64,000 nt of DNA from JAIVGV01 sp036389335 (GTDB lineage: Bacteria > Acidobacteriota > Blastocatellia > Pyrinomonadales > Pyrinomonadaceae). The stretch is from assembly GCA_036389335.1 (NCBI GenBank), contig DASVQC010000004.1:28914-92913 (forward strand), written 5' to 3'. Each line of letters opens with the position of its first letter. Within the stretch, counting starts at the first letter, position 1. The notes below the pieces were generated by a model. It was given only the letters and a program-made list of their open reading frames with translations, ran no database searches and was not told where the DNA came from. Below are positions 1-8,789 of the stretch, one piece after another. The translations under genes were made by a program, and so were the position numbers.

Positions 1-17
1 GGCGTCAAGGTGAGACC

Positions 18-716
18 ATGGATAGAGTTGCTTTAGTCACGGGAGCCAACAGAGGGATCGGTCTGGAAGTCGCGCGGCAACTCGCCGCGCGGGGATTCGA
101 GACGATTCTCGGAGCGCGAGATGTACAGAAGGGCGCGAAGGCAGCGAGTTCGTTGCAACAGAGCGGGCTGAAGATCACCCCCGTTAAGTTGGACGTGACC
201 GAACGGCAGAGTGTCGAGGCCGCGAAGCTGCTGGTCGAAGAGAGGTTCGGCAGGCTCGACGTGCTGGTCAACAACGCCGCCATCCTCTACGACGAGTGGC
301 AGCGCGCCGAGAATGCCGACTTAGACACCGTGCGCGAGGCGTTCGAGACGAACACGCTCGGCGCGTGGCGCGTGTGTCAGGCATTCATCCCGTTGCTCCG
401 CAAGAGCGGACACGCGCGGATCGTGAACGTGTCGAGCGAGAGCGGTTCGTTAACCGTCATGGGCGGGGGCACGCCCGCCTACGGCGTCTCGAAGGCGGCG
501 CTGAACGCGCTCACGCGCATGCTGGCGGACGAGCTACGCGCCTCGCGCATTCTCGTCAACTCGGTGTGCCCCGGCTGGGTGGCCACGGAGATGGGAGGCC
601 CGGACGCGCCGCGCACGGTCGAAGAGGGCGCGGCGAGTGTCATGTGGGCGGCGACGCTGCCGGACGGCGGGCCGACGGGCGGATTCTTCCGCGACGGCGA
701 GCCGCTCGCGTGGTGA
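18..716 (+). CDS. SDR family NAD(P)-dependent oxidoreductase
   Basis: A 232-residue classical short-chain dehydrogenase/reductase, probably cytosolic, using NAD(P)H to reduce or oxidise an unidentified carbonyl or alcohol substrate. Visible family features are the cofactor motif TGANRGIG (residues 8-15), NNAA (85-88), the catalytic-tetrad Asn at about 112, the Ser region NVSSESG (137-143) and YGVSK with Tyr155 and Lys159. A PG motif follows at 185-186. The length is normal for the family. The ATG at 18 is preceded by AAGGTGA at a good distance, so the start is well supported. The substrate cannot be read from sequence; plant carbonyl-reductase-like SDRs have the same TGANRGIG opening. The gene stands alone before the PadR operon. 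Confidence 0.93.
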   Translation: MDRVALVTGANRGIGLEVARQLAARGFETILGARDVQKGAKAASSLQQSGLKITPVKLDVTERQSVEAAKLLVEERFGRLDVLVNNAAILYDEWQRAENADLDTVREAFETNTLGAWRVCQAFIPLLRKSGHARIVNVSSESGSLTVMGGGTPAYGVSKAALNALTRMLADELRASRILVNSVCPGWVATEMGGPDAPRTVEEGAASVMWAATLPDGGPTGGFFRDGEPLAW

Positions 717-950
717 AGGTCAGAACCGGTCGCGGAGTTTTTTTGTCAAAGCAAATCCCCGGAAACTCGGCCTCAACGTCTTGAGGTCGGGCGCACGATT
801 TCAAGATCGCGCCGGACCCACCCCTTTCACACGCTCTTGCGTGCCTGCGTCTTGTGGTCTGAACTCAAAGAGTCAGTCGTTGAGGATCACCACCGCCGAC
901 AATTAATTATTACGTTCTTATCGCCGTGCTACGAGCCGCGCCGCTTCCTG

Positions 951-1001
951 TTGACACTCTACAAGAGGCGGGTGTATAAGCCGTCTTGTAGATTTTCTAC
1001 A
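951..1001 (+). promoter_or_regulatory. Promoter and candidate PadR operator of the first PadR-ADOP operon
   Basis: TTGACA at 951-956 and TATAAG at 975-980, 18 bp apart, form a good sigma-70-type promoter. An inverted repeat TCTACAAG (958-965) / CTTGTAGA (985-992) brackets the -10 element, and a further TCTACA lies at 996-1001 just before the GGAGG ribosome-binding site. The same TCTACA/TGTAGA half-sites recur at the second PadR gene (4448-4475), so autoregulation by PadR is likely. That conclusion is an inference. Confidence 0.6.
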
Positions 1002-1009
1002 GGAGGCTT

Positions 1010-1339
1010 ATGAACAAGAAGACCGACCTGCTCCAGGGCACCCTCGACCTCCTGATCCTGAAGACCCTCCAGCCGGGCCCCGCGCACGGGTGGGACGTCT
1101 CGCAGCGCATCCGGCAGCTCTCGCGCGAAACCCTCTTAGTCAATCAGGGTTCGCTCTACCCGGCGCTCCACCGCCTGGAGGTGCAGGGGTGGGTCGCCTC
1201 GGAGTGGGGGGCTTCCGACAACAACCGGCGGGCGAAGTTCTACAGACTGACGCCCGTCGGGCACCGGCAACTCGCAGCCGAGACCGAGAGCTGGGAGCGC
1301 TTCTCCCGGGCGGTGGCGCTGATCCTGCAGAGTTCCTGA
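1010..1339 (+). CDS. PadR family transcriptional regulator
   Basis: A 109-residue winged-helix repressor-like protein. It opens with the family signature DLLQGTLDLLILKTL (residues 5-19), followed by HGWDVSQRI and QGSLYPALHRLE, the recognition region, and the wing FYRLTPVGHRQL. PadR proteins bind inverted repeats near their own promoters and control neighbouring membrane or export genes. This one precedes an ADOP permease by 22 bp, the usual acidobacterial pairing. The ATG at 1010 follows an AGGAGG ribosome-binding site. The effector is unknown. An inverted repeat over the promoter fits autoregulation. Confidence 0.93.
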   Translation: MNKKTDLLQGTLDLLILKTLQPGPAHGWDVSQRIRQLSRETLLVNQGSLYPALHRLEVQGWVASEWGASDNNRRAKFYRLTPVGHRQLAAETESWERFSRAVALILQSS

Positions 1340-1361
1340 ACTGAGGCGACCGAGAACCCCC

Positions 1362-4121
1362 ATGATGAGAGCATTGACGAGGCGGGCGCGCGCCCTATTC
1401 AGGCGGGCGGAGATGGAGGCCGAACTCGACGAGGAGTTGCGCTTCCACGTCGGGAAGGAGACGGAGCGGAACGTCGCCCTGGGGATGAGCCCGGAGGAGG
1501 CGCGGCGCGCGGCGCTCGTGGAGTTCGGCGGGGCGGAGCGCATCCGTGAGGAGTGTCGCGACACGCGCGGCGTGCGCCTGTTAGAGGATCTGCTTCAGGA
1601 CTTGCGCTACGCCCTGCGCGTCATGACGAAGAATCCCGCCTTCACCCTCGTGAGCGTCCTTTCGCTGGCCCTCGGCGTCGGCGTCAACGCCACCGTCTTC
1701 GGCTTCGTCAACGCCGTGATGTTGCGGCCTCTCCCGCTGCCCGACAACGCCGAACTGGTTCGCATTCAGGACGATAACCTCCCCGCCTATTCCGACTACC
1801 TGGCTTTTCGCGAGCGCGCCCCGGTCTTCCGCGGGCTGGCCGCTTATGACTTCGACAGCTTCCAGTTGGCCGCGGGCGACTCTCCGGCGCGCGCCGACGT
1901 CGCGCTCGTCAGCGGCAACTACTTCGACGTGCTGGGCGTGCGCCCCGCGCTCGGGCGCGCCTTCTCTGCCGACGAGGGCGCGCGGCCCGGCGCGTCCGCC
2001 GTCGCGGTCATCAGCCACGGCCTGTGGCAAGGCAGATTCGGCGCCGACCCCTCCGTCGTCGGCAAGACGCTCCGCCTGCGCCGCGTGCCCCTCACGATCA
2101 TCGGCGTCGCCCCGGCGGAGTTCACCGGGGTCTCGCTTGGCCGCCGCCATGACCTGTGGATACCCTTCGCGGCGGAAGCCCTGCTCCGCCCGGAAGCCAA
2201 CAGGATCACGAACCCGGACAGCTATCAGGTGCATGTGATCGGCAGGCTCGGGCCGGGCGTCGGCCTCGCGCAAGCGCAGGCCGCGGTTGAGGTCGTCGCC
2301 GCGCAGCAGGATCAAGTCCGGAAGGTAAGACTCTTCACCGACGACCCGGGCGGGCAGCCCGCCACGCCGCGCGCGGTCTCGCGGGCGACGGCTGTCGAGA
2401 TGGGGCCGCACGACCGGCAGCAGTCGTGGCTGGGCGTCGCCGCCGTGTTGGCGGTGATGGGGTTGGTGCTGCTGGCCGCGTGCGCCAACGTCGCGAACCT
2501 GCTGCTCGGCAGGGCGGCAGGTCGCCGGCGCGAGATAGCCGTCAGACTCGCGTTGGGGGCGAGCAGGCGGCGCATCGTGCGGCAGTTGTTGACCGAGAGC
2601 CTCCTGCTCTCGCTGCTCGGGGCGGCGGCGGGGCTGATCCTGTCGCGCTGGGTCGGCCAGCTTCTGCTGTCTCTCATGCACCGGCACTCGCCAGCCGAAG
2701 TGTCGGCCCTGGCACTCGATCTGAGCATCGACTGGCGGATGCTCCTCTACGCGCTGCTGTTGGCGGTCTCGACGGGGGTGGCCTTCGGTCTCATCCCGGC
2801 GCTACAGGCTTCCAAGTCCGACGTCGTCTCCGACCTCAAAGCCGAGACGGCGGCGCGCGCCCCCGGACGCCGACGGCTCACCTTCCGCAACGCGCTGGTG
2901 GTGACGCAGGTCGCAATCTCGGCGCTCCTGCTGATACCGGCGGGGCTTCTCCTCAGGAGCATCCGCCTGGCCGAAACTTCCGGCTACGGCTTCCCCGTCG
3001 CCGACCGCTACGTGGCGGCAGTCGATCTGGAGGGTCTCGGTTACGACGAGCGGCGGCAGAGACTCGTCGGGGAACAGTTGCTCGGCAAGGTGCGCGAGGT
3101 GCCGGGCGTCCGCTCCGCCACGATGGCGCAAATCGTGCCGTTGGCCGGGGCCACGTTTGTCCTTACGTTGGAGGTCGAAGGGGAGGCGCCCGGGCGGCAG
3201 GCCGAAGACGTGTTCACGGAGAACGGCGCGTCCGTTTACGCGCTCGATCAGCCCGGCTCGCTCTACCTGAACACGGTGGACACCCGTTACTTCGAGACGA
3301 TGGGTATTCCACTCCTGGCCGGGCGCGACTTCACCGAGCGGGACGACGCCTCTGCCCCCGGCGCGGTCGTCGTCAACGAGACGTTGGCCCGCCGCCTCGC
3401 GCGGGGCGGCGGGCCGGCGGCGCTCGGCAGAAGGCTCGTCGAGCGCGACCTGATGACGGGGGAGCCGAAGTCGATGGAGGTCGTCGGCGTGGTCAGGGAC
3501 AGCAAGTACATCTGGCCCTCGGAGCGTCCGCGCTACTTCGCGTACAGACCCATCAGGCAGATCAGGCAGAGCGAGTTCGGCGCGGCAACCCACCTCATCG
3601 TCCACGCCGCGGGCGATCCGGCGACGATCTCGAAGGCGGTGCGAGCTGCCGCGGGTGCAGTCGACCCGGAACTCTCCGTCGAGGTCATGACCCGGCTCGA
3701 CGAATTGATCGAGCGGCGCGTGGGCGAGACGAAGCTTGTTATCTGGGCTTCGGCTGCCGTCGGCGCGCTGGCGCTGCTGCTCGCGGCTGTCGGCCTGTAC
3801 GGGGTGATGGCCTACTCGGTCGCCGGGCGGACGAAGGAGATCGGCATCCGCATGGCGCTCGGCGCGGGGCGCGGGCGCGTGCGGCGGATGATCCTCGCCG
3901 ACGGCTTGGCGCTCGCGGTCGCCGGAACGCTCGTAGGGCTGCTCATATCGGCTGCTTGCATGAGGCTCATGCGAGGTCTGCTCTACGGCGTCTCCGACAT
4001 CGACCCGCCGACCTATGCCGCGGTGGCGATCTTCCTCACGGCCGTTGCGCTCCTCGCCTGCTACATCCCGGCGCGGCGGGCGACGAAAGTTGATCCATTG
4101 ATCGCCCTGCGGTACGAATGA
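1362..4121 (+). CDS. ABC transporter permease, ADOP type (MacB/FtsX-like)
   Basis: A 919-residue inner-membrane protein of the acidobacterial duplicated orphan permease type. The N-terminal part (about 1-80) carries the ADOP leader pattern with AELDEELRFHV and SPEEARRAALVEFGG. Then comes a membrane segment with NPAFTLVSVLSLALGVGVNA, a large periplasmic MacB-core-like domain, a first FtsX block (from about 360, CANVANLLLGRA, RREIAVRLALGASR), a second periplasmic domain and a second FtsX block (KEIGIRMALGAGRGR). It ends in the very typical ARRATKVDPLIALRYE. No ATP-binding subunit lies nearby, hence orphan; the transported substrate is unknown. Cotranscription with the PadR gene 22 bp upstream is likely. 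The protein closely resembles the permease at 4836-7484 in layout. Confidence 0.9.
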   Translation: MMRALTRRARALFRRAEMEAELDEELRFHVGKETERNVALGMSPEEARRAALVEFGGAERIREECRDTRGVRLLEDLLQDLRYALRVMTKNPAFTLVSVLSLALGVGVNATVFGFVNAVMLRPLPLPDNAELVRIQDDNLPAYSDYLAFRERAPVFRGLAAYDFDSFQLAAGDSPARADVALVSGNYFDVLGVRPALGRAFSADEGARPGASAVAVISHGLWQGRFGADPSVVGKTLRLRRVPLTIIGVAPAEFTGVSLGRRHDLWIPFAAEALLRPEANRITNPDSYQVHVIGRLGPGVGLAQAQAAVEVVAAQQDQVRKVRLFTDDPGGQPATPRAVSRATAVEMGPHDRQQSWLGVAAVLAVMGLVLLAACANVANLLLGRAAGRRREIAVRLALGASRRRIVRQLLTESLLLSLLGAAAGLILSRWVGQLLLSLMHRHSPAEVSALALDLSIDWRMLLYALLLAVSTGVAFGLIPALQASKSDVVSDLKAETAARAPGRRRLTFRNALVVTQVAISALLLIPAGLLLRSIRLAETSGYGFPVADRYVAAVDLEGLGYDERRQRLVGEQLLGKVREVPGVRSATMAQIVPLAGATFVLTLEVEGEAPGRQAEDVFTENGASVYALDQPGSLYLNTVDTRYFETMGIPLLAGRDFTERDDASAPGAVVVNETLARRLARGGGPAALGRRLVERDLMTGEPKSMEVVGVVRDSKYIWPSERPRYFAYRPIRQIRQSEFGAATHLIVHAAGDPATISKAVRAAAGAVDPELSVEVMTRLDELIERRVGETKLVIWASAAVGALALLLAAVGLYGVMAYSVAGRTKEIGIRMALGAGRGRVRRMILADGLALAVAGTLVGLLISAACMRLMRGLLYGVSDIDPPTYAAVAIFLTAVALLACYIPARRATKVDPLIALRYE

Positions 4122-4140
4122 GTTTGATTGTCGCCAGCGA

Positions 4141-4348
4141 CGAAACCCGTCTCGATCAACGCGTAGATGATCGCCCGGTTGCGGAAAGGTCGATAGTTCT
4201 TGTGCCTTGACCTCTCCCCAGTCCGGTAGCGGCTGCGATCCTTCGAGCGCCCGCCCACACGCGGCAGCACGTCTCCCGGCGTCTCAACGTACACAACCCG
4301 CCATTCGCGTCTGAAGCTTGTTCTGCCACGCACCCTGCTACATAACAA
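4141..4348 (-). pseudogene. Remnant of a tyrosine recombinase/integrase
   Basis: The 370 bp between the first permease and the second PadR gene hold no intact gene. On the minus strand a short open frame contains RPFRNRAIIYALIETG (DNA about 4145-4190), which matches the region around box I of tyrosine recombinases (family pattern R-x-R-A-I-hydrophobic-L-x-x-T-G). Downstream the frame runs into the permease end with no box II Arg, His-x-x-Arg or Tyr. It is therefore at best a decayed fragment. It may be a scar of an insertion, and it lies about 3.2 kb from the attC cluster; any link between the two is speculative. A chance match over such a short stretch cannot be excluded. Confidence 0.4.
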
Positions 4349-4440
4349 CTGTCATCTGACTCTGACAGGGCGACAATCTTACCGTCGCGTTAACTAACGC
4401 CGCCCCAAACATCTCAAACCCCCGACCACCAAATGATACC

Positions 4441-4477
4441 TTGCACTTCTACACGTGGTCGGCTTAATATGTAGAAG
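4441..4477 (+). promoter_or_regulatory. Promoter and candidate PadR operator of the second PadR-ADOP operon
   Basis: TTGCAC (4441-4446) and TAATAT (4465-4470) are spaced 18 bp apart. The inverted repeat CTTCTACA (4446-4453) / TGTAGAAG (4470-4477) overlaps both promoter boxes, so a bound dimer would block RNA polymerase. The core half-sites TCTACA and TGTAGA are the same as at the first PadR gene, with different spacing. Confidence 0.6.
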
Positions 4478-4491
4478 CACGAGGTAACACG

Positions 4492-4839
4492 ATGACCCGT
4501 ACGAAGTCGGATCTCCCGCAAGGCACGCTCGATCTGTTGATCCTGAAAGTCGTCGCGCTCGCCCCCGTCCACGGGTACGCGATCGCGCAGCGCCTCGAAC
4601 AGGCGTCGCGCGGCGTGGTTCAGGTCCCGCAAGGCTCGCTCTACCCGGCCCTGCACCGGCTAGAGAACCGCGGCATGCTGGTGGCCGAATGGAGGGCGAC
4701 AGAGACCGGGCGGGAGGCCAAGTTCTATCGGCTGACGCGGAGAGGGCGGGCGCAGCTCGACACGGAGGCCGCGGGCTGGCAGCGCCTGGCCGAGGCCGTC
4801 GGACTGATCCTCAAACTGTCCGAAGGAGGCGCGGGATGA
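4492..4839 (+). CDS. PadR family transcriptional regulator
   Basis: A 115-residue PadR winged-helix protein, paralogous to the one at 1010. It has DLPQGTLDLLILKVV near the N-terminus, HGYAIAQRLEQ, QGSLYPALHRLENRG and the wing FYRLTRRGRAQL. Its stop codon overlaps the start of the downstream permease (ATGA at 4836-4839), which implies one transcript and translational coupling. The promoter carries an inverted repeat of the same type as at the first PadR gene, so the two regulators may recognise related sites. The effector is unknown. Confidence 0.93.
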   Translation: MTRTKSDLPQGTLDLLILKVVALAPVHGYAIAQRLEQASRGVVQVPQGSLYPALHRLENRGMLVAEWRATETGREAKFYRLTRRGRAQLDTEAAGWQRLAEAVGLILKLSEGGAG

Positions 4840-7484
4840 TGTGGTGGCGTCGCCTGTTTCACCGGAGCGAGAGCGAAGCGGAGCTGGAAAAGGAACTGCG
4901 CTTTCATCTGGACCAGCATGCGGGTGACCTGATCGCGCGGGGCCACAGCCCCGCGGAGGCCCGCCGGCGGGCCCGCCTCGCTCTGGGCGGCCCGGAGCAG
5001 GTGAAGGAGGGGTGCCGCGACGCCCGCGGTACACGGTGGCTGGAGGAACTGTTACAGGACTTGCGCTACGGCGCCCGGGCGATGAGCAAGAACCCGGCCT
5101 TCACCATCGCCGCGCTCCTGACGCTGGCGCTCGGCATCGGGGCCAACACCGCCATCTTCTCGGTCGTCAACGCAGTACTGTTAAGACCGCTGCCTTATCC
5201 GGAGCCCGCACGCCTAGTCACCCCGGTGGGTGAGAAAAACGATCCGGGGGCGCGCACGGTCGTCTCCTACCCTGACTTTCTGGACTGGCGCGACCAGACG
5301 CAGGCGCTTGAGCGCGTCGCGGCCTACACTCAGTCGAGCATGCTGCTGCGGCGAGGCGAAGCCGAGCCGGAGTTGATTTCCGGCGCGAACGTGACCGCCG
5401 ATCTCTTCCCGCTGCTGCGCGTCCGCACCGCCCTCGGGCGCGCCTTCACGCGCGAGGAGGATAAGCCGGGGGCCGCGCCCGTGATCCTTATCAGCCACGA
5501 CGTCTGGCGGAACCGCTTTAACGCCGATCCGGGCGTTATCGGGCAGCCGCTCAACCGGGGGGCGGCGGGCAGCGCGATCGTCGTCGGCGTACTGCCCGAA
5601 GGGTTCGTCTTCCCGGCGCAGTCGATCAGGACGGACTACCTGCGCCCGCTCGCGCCGTCGCTCGGCGAGTGGGCCGAGCGCCGCGGCGCGTTCTCTTTGC
5701 GTGTGTTGGCGCGCCTGAAGCAGGGCGCGACAGCCGGGCAAGCCGAGGCAGAGATGCGCGTCATCGGCGACCGGCTCGAACGGCAGTACCCGGACGCGGG
5801 CTCCCGGCTGGGCACGCGGTTCGTCTCGCTCCACGAGTCGGTCGTCGGCGGCGTGCGCGCGCCGCTGCTCGTGCTACTCGGCGCCGTCGGGCTCTTGCTC
5901 CTCGTCGCCTGCGCCAACGTGGGTAACCTGCTGCTCGCGCGCGCGGCTTCGCGCCACCGCGAGATCGCCGTCCGCACGGCCCTCGGCGCCAGCCGTCTGC
6001 GCGTCGTCCGCCAACTGCTGACCGAGAGCGTGCTGCTCTCGCTCGCGGGCGCGGGGCTGGGTGTGCCGCTCGCGGTTTGGGGCGTCCGTCTGATCGTCGG
6101 CGGCGCCGGCGTCGCCCTCCCGCGCCTGACGGACGTGAGCCCCGACGGGCGCGTGACGGCGTTCACGATCGCCGTCACGGGGTTGACCGGCGTCGCCTTC
6201 GGGCTGGCCCCGGCCCTGCAAGCGTCGCGCGTCGAGTTGCATGAGGCGCTTAAGGAGGGCGAGCGGGGCGCGTCCGCCGGCGCCGCCCGCGCACGCTTGC
6301 GGGCGGCGCTCGTCGTCTCGGAGGTGGCGCTCTCGCTCGTGCTGCTCGCCGGCGCGGGGCTGCTCCTCAAAAGCTTCGTGCGCCTGCGCGGCGTCGACCC
6401 CGGCTTCGACGCGCGCCGCGTGCTGACGACCGCGCTCTCACTCTCGAAGACGAAGTACCCCGGGACGGAACAGCGGCGCGCACACTTCGCCGAGATCGTC
6501 GAGCGTGTGCGCGCCGTGCCCGGCGTGGAATCAGCCGCCGCGATCTACCCGCTGCCGTTCGGGGGCGCGGAGTCGAGCAACAGTTTCCTCGTCCTCGGGC
6601 GGGAGGCCCCGCCGCCGGGGGACAGGCCGAGCGCCAACTACCGGGCGGTCAGTCACGACTATTTCCGCGTGATGCGAATGTCGCTCGCGCGCGGGCGCGC
6701 GTTCACCGAGCACGACGGCGAAGGCGCGCCGCCCGTCGTCATCGTCAACGAGACTTTCGCGCGCCGCTTCCTCCCGGGCCGCGACCCGCTCGGCGAGCGC
6801 GTCGTCATCGAGCGGGCGGGCGGCGGGAGGGATGTACAGGAGCCGCGCGAGATCGTCGGCGTCGTCGGCGACGTACGCCACGCCGGGCTCGACGAGGAGG
6901 CCGGGCCGGAGTTCTACGTCCCCTACTCGCAGGCCCCGGAGTCCTACATGAGCGTGGTCGTGCGCACGGCGGTGGATAACCCCGCGGGGATCGGCGTCGG
7001 CGTGCGCGACGCGATCAGGGCGGCGGATGCAGGGCAGTACGTACCCGCCGTCCGTCCGATGACGGAACTGGTCGCCGAGTCGGTGGCCCACCGCCGCTTC
7101 GGCGCGCTGCTGACGGGGCTGTTCGCCGCGCTCGCCCTGTCGCTCGCCTCGGTGGGCATCTACGGCGTGACGTCCTACACGGTGACGCAGCGGCGGCACG
7201 AGATCGGCATCCGCATGGCGCTCGGCGCGCAGCCGCGCGACGTGCTGCGGCTCGTCGTCGGCCAGGGCTCTCGCCAGCTCCTCGCCGGCCTAGGGATCGG
7301 GCTCGCGCTGTCGCTGGCGGCCACGCGCGTGCTCGCCGGAATGCTCTACCATGTGACGCCGACAGACCCGGTGACGTTCGCGCTCGTCACGCTCGCTCTC
7401 TCGTCGGTCGCCCTGCTCGCCTGCTACCTGCCGGCGCGGCGCGCGACGAAGGTCGACCCGCTGATCGCGCTCAGGTACGAATGA
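4836..7484 (+). CDS. ABC transporter permease, ADOP type (MacB/FtsX-like)
   Basis: An 882-residue paralogue of the permease at 1362. The frame is open further upstream, but the ADOP leader begins at the ATG ATG pair at 4836/4839 (MMWWRRLFHRSESEAEL), right after GGAGGCGCGGG. The extra upstream residues only read through the PadR gene, so 4836 is chosen. Domains in order: ADOP N-terminal segment, membrane helix with ALLTLALGIGANTAIFSVV, MacB-like periplasmic domain, FtsX block I (ACANVGNLLLARAASRHREIAVR), second periplasmic domain, FtsX block II (HEIGIRMALGAQ) and the end ARRATKVDPLIALRYE. No ATPase subunit is adjacent. The substrate is unknown. The gene is translationally coupled to padR. Confidence 0.9.
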   Translation: MMWWRRLFHRSESEAELEKELRFHLDQHAGDLIARGHSPAEARRRARLALGGPEQVKEGCRDARGTRWLEELLQDLRYGARAMSKNPAFTIAALLTLALGIGANTAIFSVVNAVLLRPLPYPEPARLVTPVGEKNDPGARTVVSYPDFLDWRDQTQALERVAAYTQSSMLLRRGEAEPELISGANVTADLFPLLRVRTALGRAFTREEDKPGAAPVILISHDVWRNRFNADPGVIGQPLNRGAAGSAIVVGVLPEGFVFPAQSIRTDYLRPLAPSLGEWAERRGAFSLRVLARLKQGATAGQAEAEMRVIGDRLERQYPDAGSRLGTRFVSLHESVVGGVRAPLLVLLGAVGLLLLVACANVGNLLLARAASRHREIAVRTALGASRLRVVRQLLTESVLLSLAGAGLGVPLAVWGVRLIVGGAGVALPRLTDVSPDGRVTAFTIAVTGLTGVAFGLAPALQASRVELHEALKEGERGASAGAARARLRAALVVSEVALSLVLLAGAGLLLKSFVRLRGVDPGFDARRVLTTALSLSKTKYPGTEQRRAHFAEIVERVRAVPGVESAAAIYPLPFGGAESSNSFLVLGREAPPPGDRPSANYRAVSHDYFRVMRMSLARGRAFTEHDGEGAPPVVIVNETFARRFLPGRDPLGERVVIERAGGGRDVQEPREIVGVVGDVRHAGLDEEAGPEFYVPYSQAPESYMSVVVRTAVDNPAGIGVGVRDAIRAADAGQYVPAVRPMTELVAESVAHRRFGALLTGLFAALALSLASVGIYGVTSYTVTQRRHEIGIRMALGAQPRDVLRLVVGQGSRQLLAGLGIGLALSLAATRVLAGMLYHVTPTDPVTFALVTLALSSVALLACYLPARRATKVDPLIALRYE

Positions 7485-7574
7485 GGTCGCGGCCCCCGGC
7501 GGCGTGTGCCACTTCCGACGCCCTGCCATGAGCCTAATCAGCATTGGTATCGTTTTTATATCTCAGCTCGTACG

Positions 7575-7664
7575 GCCTAACGCCCGGCATCACACGCCGC
7601 CCCGGGCCGCTATCGGAACTTAACAGCCGTCGTGTCGGCGGTCGGGTGCATGCCGTTGTTAGGT
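7575..7664 (-). other. attC site 1
   Basis: End motifs GCCTAAC (7575-7581) and GTTAGGT (7658-7664) fit RYYYAAC and GTTRRRY. The inner arms pair as GGCATCAC (left) against GTGCATGCC (right); the right arm has one extra base. This is the outermost site of the array, 90 bp from the end of the second permease gene. Confidence 0.85.
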
Positions 7665-7739
7665 GCCGGGCCACCATTGTACACTTGCCTCCCGGGCGGA
7701 ATGGTGGCCTTTTACCTTGTATTTTCGCCGGCTCATAAA

Positions 7740-8693
7740 ATGCTCAGGCGTATTCTCTACTCACTAGTTTTACTCTCGCTGACGAACGCCGGCCTATCCT
7801 TCGGTCAGCAGCCTGCCCGTTCCGAGCCGAGCCCGGCTGAGTTGAAAGATCTTATTCGGAGGGCCGGCATTAGCATGAGCGAATACACGGCCAGGTTTAA
7901 AGACCTGACTGCCGAAGAGGAGCAACAAGTCGAAGAGTATGACGAGCGGGGCAAACTTGAGAAGCAACGGCGGATCGCTTCTGACCTGGTAATCTATCAG
8001 TCACAACTGGACCCGACTCAAATGGTCGAGTACCGCGACGTGAAGTCGGTTGACGGCGTGGCGGTAAAGAAGCGGGAGGCGAGGATGGTGAGCCTCCTGA
8101 ACAAGTCGGCCAAGGCGGATTCGGTGACGAAAGAACTCGACCGGATTAGCCGCGAGAGCCGGAGGTATGACCTCGGGCATAGTTTTTACGGCATGACCCT
8201 CAACCAGGGGCTGCCGCTGGGTGAGAAGGTACGCGAGGCTTTTCAGTTCACGCCCGCCGGGCGCGAGCAGGTTAACGGCCACGATGCGGTCGTGGTTGAG
8301 TACCAGCAAGTTTCGCCAATGCCTGACTTCAAGTCCGATCTCTCAGGGCTACCGTCTCCGTTAAAAGGCGCCGAGGTGTTTTTCCGCGGGCGGTTATGGC
8401 TGGATGCCGGGACGGCGCGACTCAGGCGGGAAGTGAGGGAAGTGACGCTCCGGCTTCCTTCTTTAAGCCGTCCCCTCGTCCTGTATAGGTTTGACCTCGA
8501 CTACGCCGACAGCAGCTTCGGATTTTTAACTCCGCGGCGGATAGTGGTTACTATCTACAGCCGAGGACGTACGGGGGCCGACAAAAAGCCTGAACTCCTG
8601 TTGGGAGGAAAAATAACTTTCGAATACGGCGCGTTCAGGCGTTTTGCTGTCGACACGCCTGATGCTTCGCTTAACCCACCGGCACAACCGTAA
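7740..8693 (+). CDS. Secreted protein of unknown function, in a cassette but in reverse orientation
   Basis: A 317-residue protein with a signal peptide (about 1-22, MLRRILYSLVLLSLTNAGLS then FGQQ). The frame is open further upstream, but the ATG at 7740 directly precedes the signal sequence and is preferred. The mature part is soluble, charged in its first half (a DERGKLEKQRR stretch) and predicted beta-rich toward the C-terminus. It resembles acidobacterial exported hypothetical proteins, but no named domain was recognised. Its stop lies 3 bp from attC site 2 and its start 76 bp from attC site 1. It therefore lies inside a cassette but runs opposite to the direction given by the attC sites, and would need its own promoter. 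Confidence 0.8.
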   Translation: MLRRILYSLVLLSLTNAGLSFGQQPARSEPSPAELKDLIRRAGISMSEYTARFKDLTAEEEQQVEEYDERGKLEKQRRIASDLVIYQSQLDPTQMVEYRDVKSVDGVAVKKREARMVSLLNKSAKADSVTKELDRISRESRRYDLGHSFYGMTLNQGLPLGEKVREAFQFTPAGREQVNGHDAVVVEYQQVSPMPDFKSDLSGLPSPLKGAEVFFRGRLWLDAGTARLRREVREVTLRLPSLSRPLVLYRFDLDYADSSFGFLTPRRIVVTIYSRGRTGADKKPELLLGGKITFEYGAFRRFAVDTPDASLNPPAQP

Positions 8694-8696
8694 GGC

Positions 8697-8789
8697 ATCT
8701 AACGCCCCGCGTCACCGGGACGGCACGAGGCACTGAAAGAAACCATACGAAATTCGCTCCGGCGGCTCCGGTGCACGCGATTGTTGGGC
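8697..8789 (-). other. attC site 2
   Basis: End motifs ATCTAAC (8697-8703) and GTTGGGC (8783-8789). The inner arms GCGTCACCGG and CCGGTGCACGC pair with an extra base on the right. It abuts attC site 3 with no base between, so the cassette that ends in this site consists of the site alone. Confidence 0.85.

Noticed and set aside
4689..4835. An earlier start of the second ADOP permease
   Set aside because: The extra 49 residues only read through the PadR gene. The ADOP leader begins at 4836 with a good ribosome-binding site.
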